The notes under the pieces were generated by a model. The model worked only from the letters and a program-made list of their open reading frames with translations. It made no database searches and had not been told where the DNA came from. The translations under genes and the position numbers were made by a program. From an uncultured Bacteroidota bacterium (lineage in GTDB: Bacteria > Bacteroidota > Bacteroidia > Flavobacteriales > Flavobacteriaceae), in the NCBI GenBank assembly GCA_902622575.1, contig CACNQJ010000006.1:1-64000 (forward strand): a stretch of 64,000 nt of DNA, given 5' to 3'. Shown piece by piece: positions 1-9,554 of this stretch. Positions within the stretch are counted from its first letter, which is position 1, and each line of letters starts with the position of its first letter.

Positions 1-2784
1 ATCACTTGCCTTATAAGTGAATGAATCCTGCCCAACGAAATTATTATTTGGGGTATAGATAAAAGAGTTTTTATCGATAGTAACAGATCCGTTTTCTGAT
101 TCTGTAATAATAATATAAGTCAAAGTATCGTTATCAATGTCAGATCCATCAAAAGATGTAGATCCACCTGTATTAAGTTTAGTAGATAAAGATACATCAG
201 CAACCGTTGGCGCATCATTCACAGGATTAATAGTAATAGTCGCTGTTGATGTATCAGAGTCATCAGACCCATCATTTGCTTTGTATGTAAAGGTATCCTC
301 ACCATTATAGTTCTCATTAGGAGTATACGTAACCTTATTTCCATCAAGAGTGACGGTACCATTTGAAGGATTATCTACTATACTATAAGTTAAATCATCA
401 CCCTCAACATCACTAGCCTCTAACGTGAAATCTAATGCATTGTCCTCATCAGTTGTGCCTGAAATATCTGAGCTAATAGGAGCTGAATTGTAGCATCCTG
501 AAGAATCAATTCGAGATATATTATCAGAGTTAAAACATTTGTCTTCAAAGTCAACTATACCATCTCCATCAGTATCTGTAATATCATAAAATCTAGGCAT
601 ATAAAATTTTCCGACTTGCCCCTTGAATCCAACAGTTTCATATCCAATTGTGGAATTAAAATATTTACTATCGTTATCGAAATAAAAATCAGTATCATCC
701 TCAAGAAAAACTTCAAATTCTGAGGAATCTCCAACTCCAATATCATATCCGACTCTTGATGAATAGTTATATCTAGTTGGTGCTAAAAAGCCAAATCTTG
801 AATAGCCAGATGTTTTTAAACCACTAATCATGTCACCCTCTTCATAAACTTTTGAAATATTTGAAATTCTACCCTCTAATCTATACTTTCTTCCTTTTAG
901 AAAAGGAAATTTTAATAAGACTAAACCTCCATCTTTAACATCTGATAAATTTCTAATATCAAGGTAATTTGATAAATCGCTTTTGGTTTTTTTATTATTT
1001 AAATAATATGCATAATGCAACTCAGCATAGGTCATCATGGAAATATTGTGTCTTTTTCTTAGTTTAACCTCAAACTCATCTATTATATTATCATTATAAA
1101 TTAACTGACATTTTATATACGTACCATTTTCATCTTCAGGTCTTAACCATGAATAATTAATTGTATTGTTTCCATCATTATTTTCAGAGATAATAGAATC
1201 ATCATTGCTGTAAACTATTCTATATTTTGTATTGTCTTGACCATGGTTAATACTTCTTAGATTTAGCGGAATTTCCTCAAAAGGTGATAAAAACCACAAG
1301 GTAGTCTGATCTTTTATTAATTTATTTTCTTCCAAAGGAATGGATGGAAATTGATTAAGTAAGTTGCTAGAAATATCAAATTTCAATACATTTTTAAAAA
1401 ATAGATACAAATTTTTATTTGCAGCATTTGATGCTGCAAATGCAAGATTTTCAAGAGCATCTTTAATTGAGGAAGTATTTTTTCTAGAGCTTAGAACTTC
1501 AAAGAAAGTCTGCAATTGAGTGCCACTTGATGAATTAGCAGCCTCAAAACCAAATGTATCAAAAATCCCATATAAAATTGAAGAAGCTGGATATGAGGGA
1601 TCGCCTTGGCCAACTTGACTTCTATTCGGATCTAATATGCCTTTATTATCCCATTTTGCCAATGAATTTAATGGATCGGCGTTTAGATCATTAATATAGG
1701 CTCTAAATAAATTTAAAAACCAAACTTTGTTGAGAATAGTTTCATTTAATTCTCTCTCATCTCCTTCTAATATTTGATCATATGCCATCATGGTCATTAC
1801 TGAAGCAAAACCTTCTGCAAATCCGCCATTCTTCTCATCGGTGTCTGGGGTGAATGGGAATGTCAATTTAGGACCAACTCCATCTCCAAAATAATTTCTG
1901 CCTAACTCATATGCAATGATTACATCTCTATTTACATTAATGTTGTATTTAAGATTAAAAAATATATTTTCAAATCCTGAAACCTCAATACCTTTTGAAC
2001 CTATCAAGCCACATCCTGATCCACACGAGGGTGTTCCAAAATAAATATTAGTTTTATAACCATAACTGCCAGCGTTAAATTTAGTGTTACCTCCACCCGG
2101 ACGAAAAGTAGTATTCCACTCATAAAATAAAATCAAATCATCAACTCTTTTTCCAATTTTTTGTATTGTTTCTAAATCTCCTAAAAGATTTAAGTCAATT
2201 TCATCATGATTTTTATCAAAGTTTAAAACAGCATAATCAGTTTCAACTAAATATACCTCTATAACATCATTAGTAAATTTTGTATAGGTATCTGATAATA
2301 TTTTAATGTTATCATAGAATCCATCATTTTGATCACAAACATTACCAATACCATCATTATTGTTATCACTCTGATCAGGATTATAAATATTCAAACAATT
2401 ATCACATACATCACCCACTCCATCATTATCTGAGTCTTTCTGATCTGCATTGTATGTTTCAGGACAGTTATCTATATCATCATCATAACCGTCATTATCA
2501 GAATCATTATTAGATTGTAACAAGGATTCATAAGCAGCTGTCTTAACAATATCTGAAACATGATTAAGATCAACTTCATCAGTTCCATAATCTGATATTG
2601 AAGAATCATCTGAATAATTATCAAAGTCCTCTAAATATGGCATAGGAGGTCCTATCATAAAATTAAAGCTACTGCTTTCAATTACCATATTATTATTCAT
2701 TGATTCGTTAAAAACAAAGCAACTTTCTTGTGAATTGTTTACTGGATGTATAAAAAATAAAAAAATAAATATTAATATGGGCAT
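1..2784 (-). CDS. Large secreted protein with TSP type 3 and Ig-like repeats (3' end outside window)
   Basis: I read 928 codons without a stop from ATG at 2784 to the window edge, so the C-terminus is missing. Residues 1-20 form a hydrophobic signal peptide. Residues about 89-150 are acidic Asp/Asn repeats with Cys-Pro and Val-Cys-Asp (NDGVGDVCD), typical calcium-binding thrombospondin type 3 repeats. The middle (about 150-450) looks like an extracellular metallopeptidase-type helical domain, but the expected HExxH is YELGR (residues 292-296), followed by FAEGFA (322-327). Residues about 769-928 are two cadherin/Ig-like repeats with TYTPNENYNGEDTFTYKAND-type ends, as in Bacteroidota adhesins. 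Such proteins are usually exported, often by type IX secretion, but the C-terminal sorting domain is not visible. Function unknown; a surface or adhesion role is inferred. Confidence 0.8.
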   Translation of the reverse strand, partial: MPILIFIFLFFIHPVNNSQESCFVFNESMNNNMVIESSSFNFMIGPPMPYLEDFDNYSDDSSISDYGTDEVDLNHVSDIVKTAAYESLLQSNNDSDNDGYDDDIDNCPETYNADQKDSDNDGVGDVCDNCLNIYNPDQSDNNNDGIGNVCDQNDGFYDNIKILSDTYTKFTNDVIEVYLVETDYAVLNFDKNHDEIDLNLLGDLETIQKIGKRVDDLILFYEWNTTFRPGGGNTKFNAGSYGYKTNIYFGTPSCGSGCGLIGSKGIEVSGFENIFFNLKYNINVNRDVIIAYELGRNYFGDGVGPKLTFPFTPDTDEKNGGFAEGFASVMTMMAYDQILEGDERELNETILNKVWFLNLFRAYINDLNADPLNSLAKWDNKGILDPNRSQVGQGDPSYPASSILYGIFDTFGFEAANSSSGTQLQTFFEVLSSRKNTSSIKDALENLAFAASNAANKNLYLFFKNVLKFDISSNLLNQFPSIPLEENKLIKDQTTLWFLSPFEEIPLNLRSINHGQDNTKYRIVYSNDDSIISENNDGNNTINYSWLRPEDENGTYIKCQLIYNDNIIDEFEVKLRKRHNISMMTYAELHYAYYLNNKKTKSDLSNYLDIRNLSDVKDGGLVLLKFPFLKGRKYRLEGRISNISKVYEEGDMISGLKTSGYSRFGFLAPTRYNYSSRVGYDIGVGDSSEFEVFLEDDTDFYFDNDSKYFNSTIGYETVGFKGQVGKFYMPRFYDITDTDGDGIVDFEDKCFNSDNISRIDSSGCYNSAPISSDISGTTDEDNALDFTLEASDVEGDDLTYSIVDNPSNGTVTLDGNKVTYTPNENYNGEDTFTYKANDGSDDSDTSTATITINPVNDAPTVADVSLSTKLNTGGSTSFDGSDIDNDTLTYIIITESENGSVTIDKNSFIYTPNNNFVGQDSFTYKASD

Positions 2785-2800
2785 ACTTAAAAATAAAAAA

Positions 2801-2822
2801 AACCCGTTTAACTAAACGGGTT
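2801..2822 (-). terminator. Rho-independent terminator of the lpxD-SPFH operon
   Basis: A perfect inverted repeat, AACCCGTTTA then AC then TAAACGGGTT, is followed on the minus strand by a run of T residues. It lies 26 bp beyond the stop of the SPFH gene (2849) and 16 bp before the start of the large surface protein (2784), so it should end the leftward envelope operon. It implies the surface protein has its own promoter or depends on read-through. Confidence 0.85.
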
Positions 2823-2848
2823 TTAATGAAAATAATTTTGATAAAAAA

Positions 2849-3667
2849 TTATTGATTTCCCAAAATGATTGGCAAACCATCTTCTCCAGATCCAATGATA
2901 ACAGTTTTTGTATTTGGAGACTCTGATAATTTTAAAGTAGCTTCTATACCCTTATCTCTTAAAATATTAGCAGTTAATGAACTATTAAGTATTCTGTTCG
3001 CATTTGCTTTACCTTCAGCATCAATCCTAAGCTTTTCTGCTTCTTGTCTAGCCTTTTCTAGCCTAAAAACATACTCTAATGCCTCTTGTTCTTGAGTTAG
3101 TTTCCTTTCAATCGCTGCTTTGATGTTAGGTGGTAAAGTTACATCTCTAACTAAAACAGAATTAATTTGAACATGCTGATCTTCTACATCTTCAACAAGT
3201 TGTTCAAAAATTTCGTTTTGAATTGCATCCCTCTTAGTAGAATATAATTGTTCAGGTGTATATTGTCCAACAACACTACGCGCAACAGCTCTTAAAGATG
3301 GAATAATTACAACATTTAAATAATTAGACCCTTTAGTCTGATGCAATAAACCAAGTTCTTCAATTTTTGGCTGATAAAGAACAGATATATCTAATGAAAT
3401 ATCCAGACCATTTGATGATAAAACCTGCATTTTACTTTCAAATACCTCTTGTTGCTTTACATTGTAGATAAAAACTTTATTCCAAGGCATTACAATATTA
3501 AGACCCTCAGGTAGTGGTGGTTCATCAGTAACAACACCTTTATCAAATGTTCTAAATAAAACACCAGCTTCACCATAACCTATATTTACAAAAGTTTTTA
3601 CAGCAAAAACAAATAATATTAAAGCACCAATTAGTGCAGGCAATCCAATTTTTGAGTATTTTTCCAT
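2849..3667 (-). CDS. SPFH/Band 7 (prohibitin-like) membrane protein
   Basis: A 272-residue protein with an N-terminal membrane anchor (about residues 7-27), then an SPFH/Band 7 domain (GEAGVLFRTFDKGV through VRDVTLPPNIKAAIERKLTQ), then an Ala/Glu-rich coiled coil (EQEALEYVFRLEKARQEAEK). The length and order match bacterial prohibitin-family proteins, which oligomerise in membranes and often organise proteases or membrane microdomains; its partner here is unknown. It is the last gene of the operon starting at lpxD, 16 bp after fabG and just before a hairpin terminator. The family call is secure; the role is inferred. Confidence 0.88.
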   Translation of the reverse strand: MEKYSKIGLPALIGALILFVFAVKTFVNIGYGEAGVLFRTFDKGVVTDEPPLPEGLNIVMPWNKVFIYNVKQQEVFESKMQVLSSNGLDISLDISVLYQPKIEELGLLHQTKGSNYLNVVIIPSLRAVARSVVGQYTPEQLYSTKRDAIQNEIFEQLVEDVEDQHVQINSVLVRDVTLPPNIKAAIERKLTQEQEALEYVFRLEKARQEAEKLRIDAEGKANANRILNSSLTANILRDKGIEATLKLSESPNTKTVIIGSGEDGLPIILGNQ

Positions 3668-3683
3668 ATATATTTTTAATTAT

Positions 3684-4430
3684 TTAAGTTAAAAGACCTC
3701 CATCAACATTGATGACCTGTCCAGTTATATAAGATGACAAATCTGATGCCAAAAACAGACATAAGTTTGCAACATCGTTCGATTCACCAGGTCTCTTCAG
3801 AGGAATATTTTCTGTCCAACTTTCAATAATTGAGTCAGACAAGTTGTCAGTCATTTCAGTTTTAATGAACCCTGGAGCAATTACGTTACATCTTATGCTT
3901 CTAGATCCAAGCTCTTGTGCTATTGATTTTGAAAAACCAATTATACCTGCTTTAGATGCTGCATAATTAGATTGTCCCGCATTTCCTTTTACCCCAACAA
4001 CAGAACTCATGTTAATGATACTTCCTTTTCGGTTTTTTAAAAAAACCCTCTGACATGCTTTAGTCATATTAAATACTGACTTAAGATTAACTTCTATAAC
4101 TTTATCAAAATCATCTTCACCCATTCTCATTAATAAATTATCCTTTGTGATTCCAGCATTATTAATTAAAACATCGATTGTTTCAAAATCATTTAAAAAT
4201 GATTCAACAAGGTTATCACATTGATCTAATTTTGAAGCATCGCTTTTGTAAGCAATACATTTTTGTGATGAGGAATTTAAATTTATAGCTATTTCATTTG
4301 CAGCTGATTCTGAGGAAGAAAATGTAAAACCAACATTAGCACCACTGTTGAAAAGAACCTCAACTATTGATTTACCTATACCTCTACTACCGCCCGTTAT
4401 CAATACATTTTTACCCACTAATAATTTCAT
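3684..4430 (-). CDS. fabG: 3-oxoacyl-[acyl-carrier-protein] reductase
   Basis: Short-chain dehydrogenase/reductase of about 248 residues that reduces 3-oxoacyl-ACP with NADPH in type II fatty acid synthesis. The N-terminal cofactor loop is TGGSRGIGKSI; NNAGITKDNLLMRM and the catalytic Ser-Tyr-Lys set (SSVVG...SNYAASKAG) follow, and the C-terminus ITGQVINVDGG is typical of FabG. I chose ATG at 4430 over an in-frame TTG at 4439, because the latter would overlap the sucD stop. It lies 2 bp after sucD in the lpxD operon, which fits a supply of hydroxyacyl chains for lipid A, although FabG homologues are numerous and another SDR substrate cannot be excluded. Confidence 0.88.
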   Translation of the reverse strand: MKLLVGKNVLITGGSRGIGKSIVEVLFNSGANVGFTFSSSESAANEIAINLNSSSQKCIAYKSDASKLDQCDNLVESFLNDFETIDVLINNAGITKDNLLMRMGEDDFDKVIEVNLKSVFNMTKACQRVFLKNRKGSIINMSSVVGVKGNAGQSNYAASKAGIIGFSKSIAQELGSRSIRCNVIAPGFIKTEMTDNLSDSIIESWTENIPLKRPGESNDVANLCLFLASDLSSYITGQVINVDGGLLT

Positions 4431-4432
4431 AG

Positions 4433-5305
4433 TTAACAAATATATTTTTTTACAAATTTACCAATATCAGCAGGAGAATCGGCAACATGTACTCCACATT
4501 CTTTTAAAATACTTTTCTTTGCAGCAGCAGTATCATTTTTGCCCCCAATTATAGCACCTGCATGTCCCATGGTTCTTCCTTTAGGGGCAGTTTCACCAGC
4601 AATGAATCCTATTACAGGCTTTTTGATTTTTGATTTTTTTATCCATTGAGCAGCATTATTCTCTAATTGACCACCGATTTCACCAATCATTACAACACAA
4701 TCAGTATCATCGTCTTCAAAAAAGAACTTAACTGCATCCTCAACTGTAGTACCAATTATTGGATCACCACCTATACCAATTGCTGTTGAAATTCCAAAAC
4801 CTTCTTTAACTATCTGATCTGCAGCTTCATATGTTAATGTGCCTGATTTAGAAACTAAACCTACTCTACCCTTTTTAAAAACAAATCCTGGCATTATACC
4901 AACTTTAGCTTCATCAGGTGTTATGATTCCAGGACAATTCGGTCCTATCAATGTACAATCCTTTTGCTTTATATAATTATAAACTTTGGTCATATCCATA
5001 ACTGGAATACCCTCAGTTATACAAACGATGACTCTTATTCCAGCATCAACTGATTCAAAAATTGCATCAGCAGCAAATCCAGCAGGAACGAATATGATTG
5101 ATGTGTTTGCTTTAGTTGCATTTACAGCATCTTCTACAGTGTTAAAAACAGGCTTATCCAAATGAATTAAACCTCCTTTTCCAGGTGTTACACCACCAAC
5201 AATGTTTGTTCCATACTCAATCATTTGTTGAGAATGAAATGTTCCTTCTGAACCTGTAAAACCTTGAACTATTATTTTTGACTCCTTATTGACTAGTATG
5301 CTCAT
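4433..5305 (-). CDS. sucD: Succinate-CoA ligase (ADP/GDP-forming) subunit alpha
   Basis: A 290-residue alpha subunit of succinyl-CoA synthetase, the substrate-level phosphorylation step of the TCA cycle. The N-terminal CoA-binding domain carries [20 protein letters not shown] and [21 protein letters not shown] lies mid-protein; the phosphohistidine loop is [13 protein letters not shown] near the C-terminus. Length is normal for the family. It sits 1 bp downstream of efp in the lpxD operon. The beta subunit gene (sucC) is not in this window. Confidence 0.96.
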   Translation of the reverse strand: MSILVNKESKIIVQGFTGSEGTFHSQQMIEYGTNIVGGVTPGKGGLIHLDKPVFNTVEDAVNATKANTSIIFVPAGFAADAIFESVDAGIRVIVCITEGIPVMDMTKVYNYIKQKDCTLIGPNCPGIITPDEAKVGIMPGFVFKKGRVGLVSKSGTLTYEAADQIVKEGFGISTAIGIGGDPIIGTTVEDAVKFFFEDDDTDCVVMIGEIGGQLENNAAQWIKKSKIKKPVIGFIAGETAPKGRTMGHAGAIIGGKNDTAAAKKSILKECGVHVADSPADIGKFVKKYIC

Positions 5306-5306
5306 T

Positions 5307-5873
5307 TTACTTTTTCATTCTTTCTAAATATACACCCTTATCAGTATCTACCTTTATTAAATCTCCCTCATTTATAAACAAAGGTACATTTACAGTAGCT
5401 CCTGTCTCAAGTTTAGCATTTTTAGTAGCATTTGTGGCAGTATTTCCTTTAACACCAGGTTCAGAGGAAATCACTTCTAGGACTACATTTTGGGGCATTT
5501 CAACAGATAAAATATTTGAATTTTCAGAATTTACAATAATTGTGACAATTAAACCTTCTTTCAAAAACAAGTCTGATTCTATTTGTGATTTATCAACCTC
5601 AATTTGATTATAGTCTTCATTGTTCATAAAGTGATAAGTTTCTCCGTCTTTATATAAAAATTGATATTTTCTGTTCTCAACCCTTACATCATCAATTTTA
5701 TGTCCTGCAGTAAATGTGTTATCTACCACTTTACCAGTTGAAACACTCTTTAGTTTTGTTCTTACAAAGGCTGGACCTTTTCCGGGTTTAACGTGTAAAA
5801 ACTCAATTATTTTATATATATCGTTTGAATATCTAATACACAAACCTTTTCTAATATCTGACGTTGTAATCAT
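5307..5873 (-). CDS. efp: Elongation factor P
   Basis: A 188-residue EF-P with the KOW-like N-terminal domain and two OB domains. It relieves ribosome stalling at polyproline stretches. The tip loop [10 protein letters not shown] carries Lys32, the position that is modified in several bacteria; no modification gene is evident nearby. The family signature near the C-terminus is seen as [22 protein letters not shown]. Start ATG at 5873 lies 2 bp after the lpxA stop, so it is co-transcribed with the lipid A genes, a gene order I recall from other Bacteroidota. Confidence 0.96.
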   Translation of the reverse strand: MITTSDIRKGLCIRYSNDIYKIIEFLHVKPGKGPAFVRTKLKSVSTGKVVDNTFTAGHKIDDVRVENRKYQFLYKDGETYHFMNNEDYNQIEVDKSQIESDLFLKEGLIVTIIVNSENSNILSVEMPQNVVLEVISSEPGVKGNTATNATKNAKLETGATVNVPLFINEGDLIKVDTDKGVYLERMKK

Positions 5874-5875
5874 AA

Positions 5876-6658
5876 TTAATTTTGGATATACCCTTTCATT
5901 ATACCTCTTTGTGAGTTGCGAATAAATAACAATATTTCGTCTCTAGCAGTTGTTGCTTCTACCTCAGCCTCAATTATATTAATTGCTTGTGTATTGTTGA
6001 ATTTTTTTTGATATAAAATTCTATAAATGTTTTGAATCTCTCTAATCTTTTCAGATTCAAACCCTCTTCTTCTAAGTCCAACTGAATTGATGCCTACATA
6101 GGAAAGTGGTTCTCTAGCAGCCTTAACAAAAGGAGGTATATCTTTTCTTACTAATGATCCTCCAGCTATAAATGCATGACGACCTATATTGCAAAATTGA
6201 TGTATGGCAACCATGCCTGCTAGAATTACATAATCCTGAACGGTCACGTGTCCAGCGAGCGTTGAATTATTAGAAAATATTGAGTTGTCGCCAACCTTAC
6301 AATCATGTGCAATATGACAATAAGCCATTATCAGGCAATTTTTACCAATTTCAGTTTTTTTTCGCCAGTTGGTTCCTCTGTTTATCGTAACACATTCTCG
6401 AATAACAGTGTTATCTCCAATAACAGCAGTAGTTTCTTCACCTTTGAATTTTAAGTCTTGTGGAATTCCTGAGATAACAGCTCCAGGAAATATTGAGCAA
6501 TTCTTTCCAATTCTTGCACCTTCCATTATTGTAACATTTGAGCCTATCCAAGTACCTTCTCCGATAACAACATCTTTTGCTATGGTTGTGAAAGGCTCGA
6601 TTACTACTGTTTTTGCAATCTTGGCTGCAGGATGCACATATGATAAAGGTTGATTCAT
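5876..6658 (-). CDS. lpxA: Acyl-ACP-UDP-N-acetylglucosamine O-acyltransferase
   Basis: A 260-residue left-handed beta-helix enzyme that transfers an R-3-hydroxyacyl chain from ACP to UDP-GlcNAc, the first step of lipid A synthesis. Hexapeptide repeats (for example VVIGEGTWIGSNVTIMEGAR) fill the first two-thirds. The catalytic His is in MAYCHIAHDCKVGD, and SYVGINSVGLRRRGF marks the start of the helical C-terminal domain. It lies 3 bp downstream of the lpxC-fabZ fusion and 2 bp upstream of efp. Length is normal. Confidence 0.96.
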   Translation of the reverse strand: MNQPLSYVHPAAKIAKTVVIEPFTTIAKDVVIGEGTWIGSNVTIMEGARIGKNCSIFPGAVISGIPQDLKFKGEETTAVIGDNTVIRECVTINRGTNWRKKTEIGKNCLIMAYCHIAHDCKVGDNSIFSNNSTLAGHVTVQDYVILAGMVAIHQFCNIGRHAFIAGGSLVRKDIPPFVKAAREPLSYVGINSVGLRRRGFESEKIREIQNIYRILYQKKFNNTQAINIIEAEVEATTARDEILLFIRNSQRGIMKGYIQN

Positions 6659-6661
6659 ATT

Positions 6662-8050
6662 TTATTTTTTAATGATTTTCGCTTTCATTTCAGCCTCTGT
6701 CGTTAATTCTCCATCCACATAAGCTCTCGCTAGCATATGACTTATACCCCGTCTAATAGGAGACAAAAGTTCAAGCTCAAAAACTAAAGTATCCCCAGGC
6801 TCTACAGGTCTTTTAAATTTAGCATTTTCTATTCTTCCAAAAAAAGTTAAATAATTTTCAGGATCAGGAAATGAACTTAAAACAAGTACTCCACCAACCT
6901 GAGCCATTGCTTCAATTTGTAAAACACCAGGCATCACAGGTCTTCCTGGAAAATGTCCTTTAAAATATGGTTCATCAGGTGAAACATACTTAAGTCCCTT
7001 GATTGAATTTTCACTAATACTTAATATTTTGTCGACAAATAAAAATGGTGGTCTATGTGGTAAAATACTCATTATTTGCTCTGCATCCATAATTGTTTGA
7101 TCTTCATATTCTATTTTTTTCAATTTTAAATTTTCTTCTTTTTCAATCAGATTACTTAGTTTTTTTGCAAACTCAGTATTAATATGATGTCCTGGTTTTT
7201 TTGCAATAATTTTTCCTCTTATTCTTTTTCCAATCAATGCTAGATCTCCTAAAACATCTAAAAGTTTATGTCTTGCTGCTTCATTTTGATAATGCAATGT
7301 TAAATTATCTAATATTCCGTTAGGTTTAACCGATACTTTATTCTTATTGAATGCTTTTTTTAATTTTTCCATCGTATCGTTTGAAATTTTCTTATCAACA
7401 TACACAATTGCATTATTTAAATCCCCTCCTTTAATTAGGTTATTTTCTAATAACATTTCTATCTCGTGTAAAAAACTGAATGTTCTAGCATTTGAGAAAT
7501 TATCTTTAAATTCAGAAAGCTTTGATAACGAAGCATTTTGTGTTCCTAGTACTTTTGTATCATAATCAACCATCGCCGTGATTTGGTAGTTTTCAGCTGG
7601 TATTACCGTAATTTCACTGCCAGACTTTTCATCTTTGTATGTTATTACATTTTTAATTACATACTCTTTTCTTAAACTATTCAACTCCTTTAAGCCAGCT
7701 TTTTCCAGTGCATCGACAAAGAATTTGGATGAACCATCCATAATTGGGGGTTCCTCTGCATTAATTTCAATTAAAACATTATCAATCTCAAGACCGACTA
7801 GTGCAGCTAAAACATGTTCAATAGTCTTTAACTTAACGCCTGATTTTTCTAATGTTGTACCACGTTGAGTATTTACAACATATTTAGAAAGGGCTTCAAT
7901 GAGTGGTTTACCCTCTAAATCAACTCTTTTGAAAACATATCCAGTATCAGGTGCTGCTGGATTAAAAGTAAGTTTAACATCCTTTCCAGTGTGAATACCC
8001 ACTCCTTCAAGGGATATCGATGAATTTATTGTTGTTTGCTTATTGATCAT
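6662..8050 (-). CDS. lpxC-fabZ: Bifunctional UDP-3-O-acyl-GlcNAc deacetylase / 3-hydroxyacyl-ACP dehydratase
   Basis: A 462-residue fusion of two enzymes. Residues about 1-310 are LpxC, the committed zinc-dependent deacetylase of lipid A synthesis, with zinc-site motifs TIEHVLAALVGLEIDNV, HKLLDVLGDLALIG and GHHINTEFAK. Residues about 325-462 are the hot-dog dehydratase FabZ, with ILPHRPPFLFVDKI and the active-site helix GHFPGRPVMPGVLQIEAMAQ. The fusion is characteristic of Bacteroidota and couples the 3-hydroxyacyl-ACP branch point between lipid A and fatty acids. Its start overlaps the 3' end of lpxD by 11 bp, implying translational coupling. Confidence 0.96.
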   Translation of the reverse strand: MINKQTTINSSISLEGVGIHTGKDVKLTFNPAAPDTGYVFKRVDLEGKPLIEALSKYVVNTQRGTTLEKSGVKLKTIEHVLAALVGLEIDNVLIEINAEEPPIMDGSSKFFVDALEKAGLKELNSLRKEYVIKNVITYKDEKSGSEITVIPAENYQITAMVDYDTKVLGTQNASLSKLSEFKDNFSNARTFSFLHEIEMLLENNLIKGGDLNNAIVYVDKKISNDTMEKLKKAFNKNKVSVKPNGILDNLTLHYQNEAARHKLLDVLGDLALIGKRIRGKIIAKKPGHHINTEFAKKLSNLIEKEENLKLKKIEYEDQTIMDAEQIMSILPHRPPFLFVDKILSISENSIKGLKYVSPDEPYFKGHFPGRPVMPGVLQIEAMAQVGGVLVLSSFPDPENYLTFFGRIENAKFKRPVEPGDTLVFELELLSPIRRGISHMLARAYVDGELTTEAEMKAKIIKK

Positions 8051-9065
8051 TATATTTTTTCATCAACTTATTTATAAAGTTCATGATCTTAGGGAAATTT
8101 TTAAAATGAACATATGATTTATTATAATCTCTATAGTTGATAGCGGGATAGCCCATTATAACTGAATCGTCAACAAAGCTCTTTAAAACTCCAGATTTTG
8201 CCTGTATTTGAACTCGATCTCCGATTTTTAAATGTCCGGCAATTCCAACCTGTCCTCCGATCAGACAATCTTTTCCAATCATAGTTGAACCTGCAACGCC
8301 AACTTGAGCGGCCAAGCAACTATTGTTGCCAATCACAACATTATGAGCAATCTGAACTAAGTTGTCTATTTTTACACCAGACTTAATTAATGTAGATCCC
8401 AAAGTCGCACGGTCGATTGAACAATTCGATCCTATTTCCACATCATCCTCTATTATAACATTTCCATTATGAACAACCTTCAAATTATTACCCTTAGCAT
8501 CTTTATTAAAACCAAAACCATCCGAACCAATAACAGTTCCAGAATGAATTATACAATTATTTCCCAATATTGAGTTTCTATAAATTTTAACACCAGGATA
8601 GATAACACAATTATCACCAATTTTAACATTTTCAGAAATATGAACATGAGGGTGTATTTTGACATTGCTTCCAATTATTACACCTTCCTCAGCAACAGAA
8701 TATATTCCAAAATATAGGTTATCACCATATGTTACATTTCCTCCAATCATAGATTGCGAGTCAATTCCAGACCTATTTATTTGCTGATTATTAAAATGTT
8801 CAAGTAGCTTTGAAAAAGCTAAATTAGGATCATCAACTCTAATTAATGTTGGTTTTACATTTTTTTTAAGTTCAAGTGATTTTTTTACAATAACTATTGA
8901 AGCATTTGATTTGTACAAGAAATCATTGTATTTAGAATTTCCTAAAAAGGAAAGTGAATTATTATCACCATTTTCAATCTTTGACAATTTATTTATGGTA
9001 GAATTACTATCACCTTCAATAACACCATTAATAAGTTTAGCAACTTCAAATGCCTTTAATTCCAT
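8040..9065 (-). CDS. lpxD: UDP-3-O-(3-hydroxyacyl)glucosamine N-acyltransferase
   Basis: A 341-residue protein with an N-terminal uridine-binding domain (about residues 1-100) and a hexapeptide-repeat beta-helix. The catalytic His lies in DNLVQIAHNVVIGNN, and GSDGFGFN is a family hallmark. It adds the second hydroxyacyl chain in lipid A synthesis. It is the first gene of a seven-gene leftward operon. An exact TAnnTTTG box lies 5 bp upstream of its ATG, so its leader should be extremely short or absent. It is divergent from tsaE. Confidence 0.96.
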   Translation of the reverse strand: MELKAFEVAKLINGVIEGDSNSTINKLSKIENGDNNSLSFLGNSKYNDFLYKSNASIVIVKKSLELKKNVKPTLIRVDDPNLAFSKLLEHFNNQQINRSGIDSQSMIGGNVTYGDNLYFGIYSVAEEGVIIGSNVKIHPHVHISENVKIGDNCVIYPGVKIYRNSILGNNCIIHSGTVIGSDGFGFNKDAKGNNLKVVHNGNVIIEDDVEIGSNCSIDRATLGSTLIKSGVKIDNLVQIAHNVVIGNNSCLAAQVGVAGSTMIGKDCLIGGQVGIAGHLKIGDRVQIQAKSGVLKSFVDDSVIMGYPAINYRDYNKSYVHFKNFPKIMNFINKLMKKYNDQ

Positions 9066-9070
9066 GTCCG

Positions 9071-9078
9071 CAAAAATA
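9071..9078 (-). promoter_or_regulatory. Candidate -7 box (TATTTTTG) for lpxD
   Basis: Minus-strand TATTTTTG matches TAnnTTTG, the -7 element of the Bacteroidota primary sigma factor. It ends 5 bp before the lpxD ATG, so transcription would start at or within a few bases of the start codon. I could not see a clear TTG -33 element at the expected spacing, so support rests on the -7 match and position. Confidence 0.45.
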
Positions 9079-9143
9079 TGAAAATTAATTTATTAATCTC
9101 TGAGGAAAGTCTTTCCTTTGTAATTTAAACAAAAAAATAAATT

Positions 9144-9554
9144 ATGACTTTTTTATACAGCTTATCCGAAATAAATAAAGCTTCAAAATTTATTTTTGAT
9201 AATATTGACAGTAATATAATTTTGTTTGAAGGGGATTTAGGAACAGGAAAAACAACATTAATAAAAAATCTATGTTATGAATTAGGTTCAATTGACAATG
9301 TTTCAAGTCCAACCTTTCCAATATTAAATATCTACGATAATAAAAAAACTAAGATTTATCATGCCGATTTGTATAGAATCGAAAACATCAATGACTTAAA
9401 TGAGATTGGTTTTTTTGATATTGTTAACACCAATGATTGGCTTTTTGTTGAATGGCCAAAGAAAATTATTAATTTAATAGATAAACCTTACTCAAAAGTT
9501 AATATTAATATTGTGAATGAAAATAAAAGAACATTAGAGTTAATAAACAAATGA
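9144..9554 (+). CDS. tsaE: tRNA threonylcarbamoyladenosine synthesis ATPase TsaE
   Basis: A 136-residue P-loop ATPase of the YjeE family with Walker A GDLGTGKTTLIK and the following SSPTFPILNIY and HADLYRIE segments typical of TsaE. It acts with TsaD and TsaB to place t6A at position 37 of ANN-decoding tRNAs. TsaD begins at the right edge of this window, about 54 kb away, so the complex is not encoded at one locus. The ATGA overlap with the next gene (9551-9554) indicates coupling. Confidence 0.95.
   Translation: MTFLYSLSEINKASKFIFDNIDSNIILFEGDLGTGKTTLIKNLCYELGSIDNVSSPTFPILNIYDNKKTKIYHADLYRIENINDLNEIGFFDIVNTNDWLFVEWPKKIINLIDKPYSKVNINIVNENKRTLELINK

Noticed and set aside
555-746. 63-codon frame on the minus strand
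   Set aside because: It lies inside the 928-codon surface protein in another frame; the longer frame has signal peptide, TSP and Ig-like repeats, so this is a shadow.
7635-7868. Plus-strand frame opposite lpxC-fabZ
   Set aside because: No recognisable domain, and the opposite strand is a complete, well-conserved enzyme.
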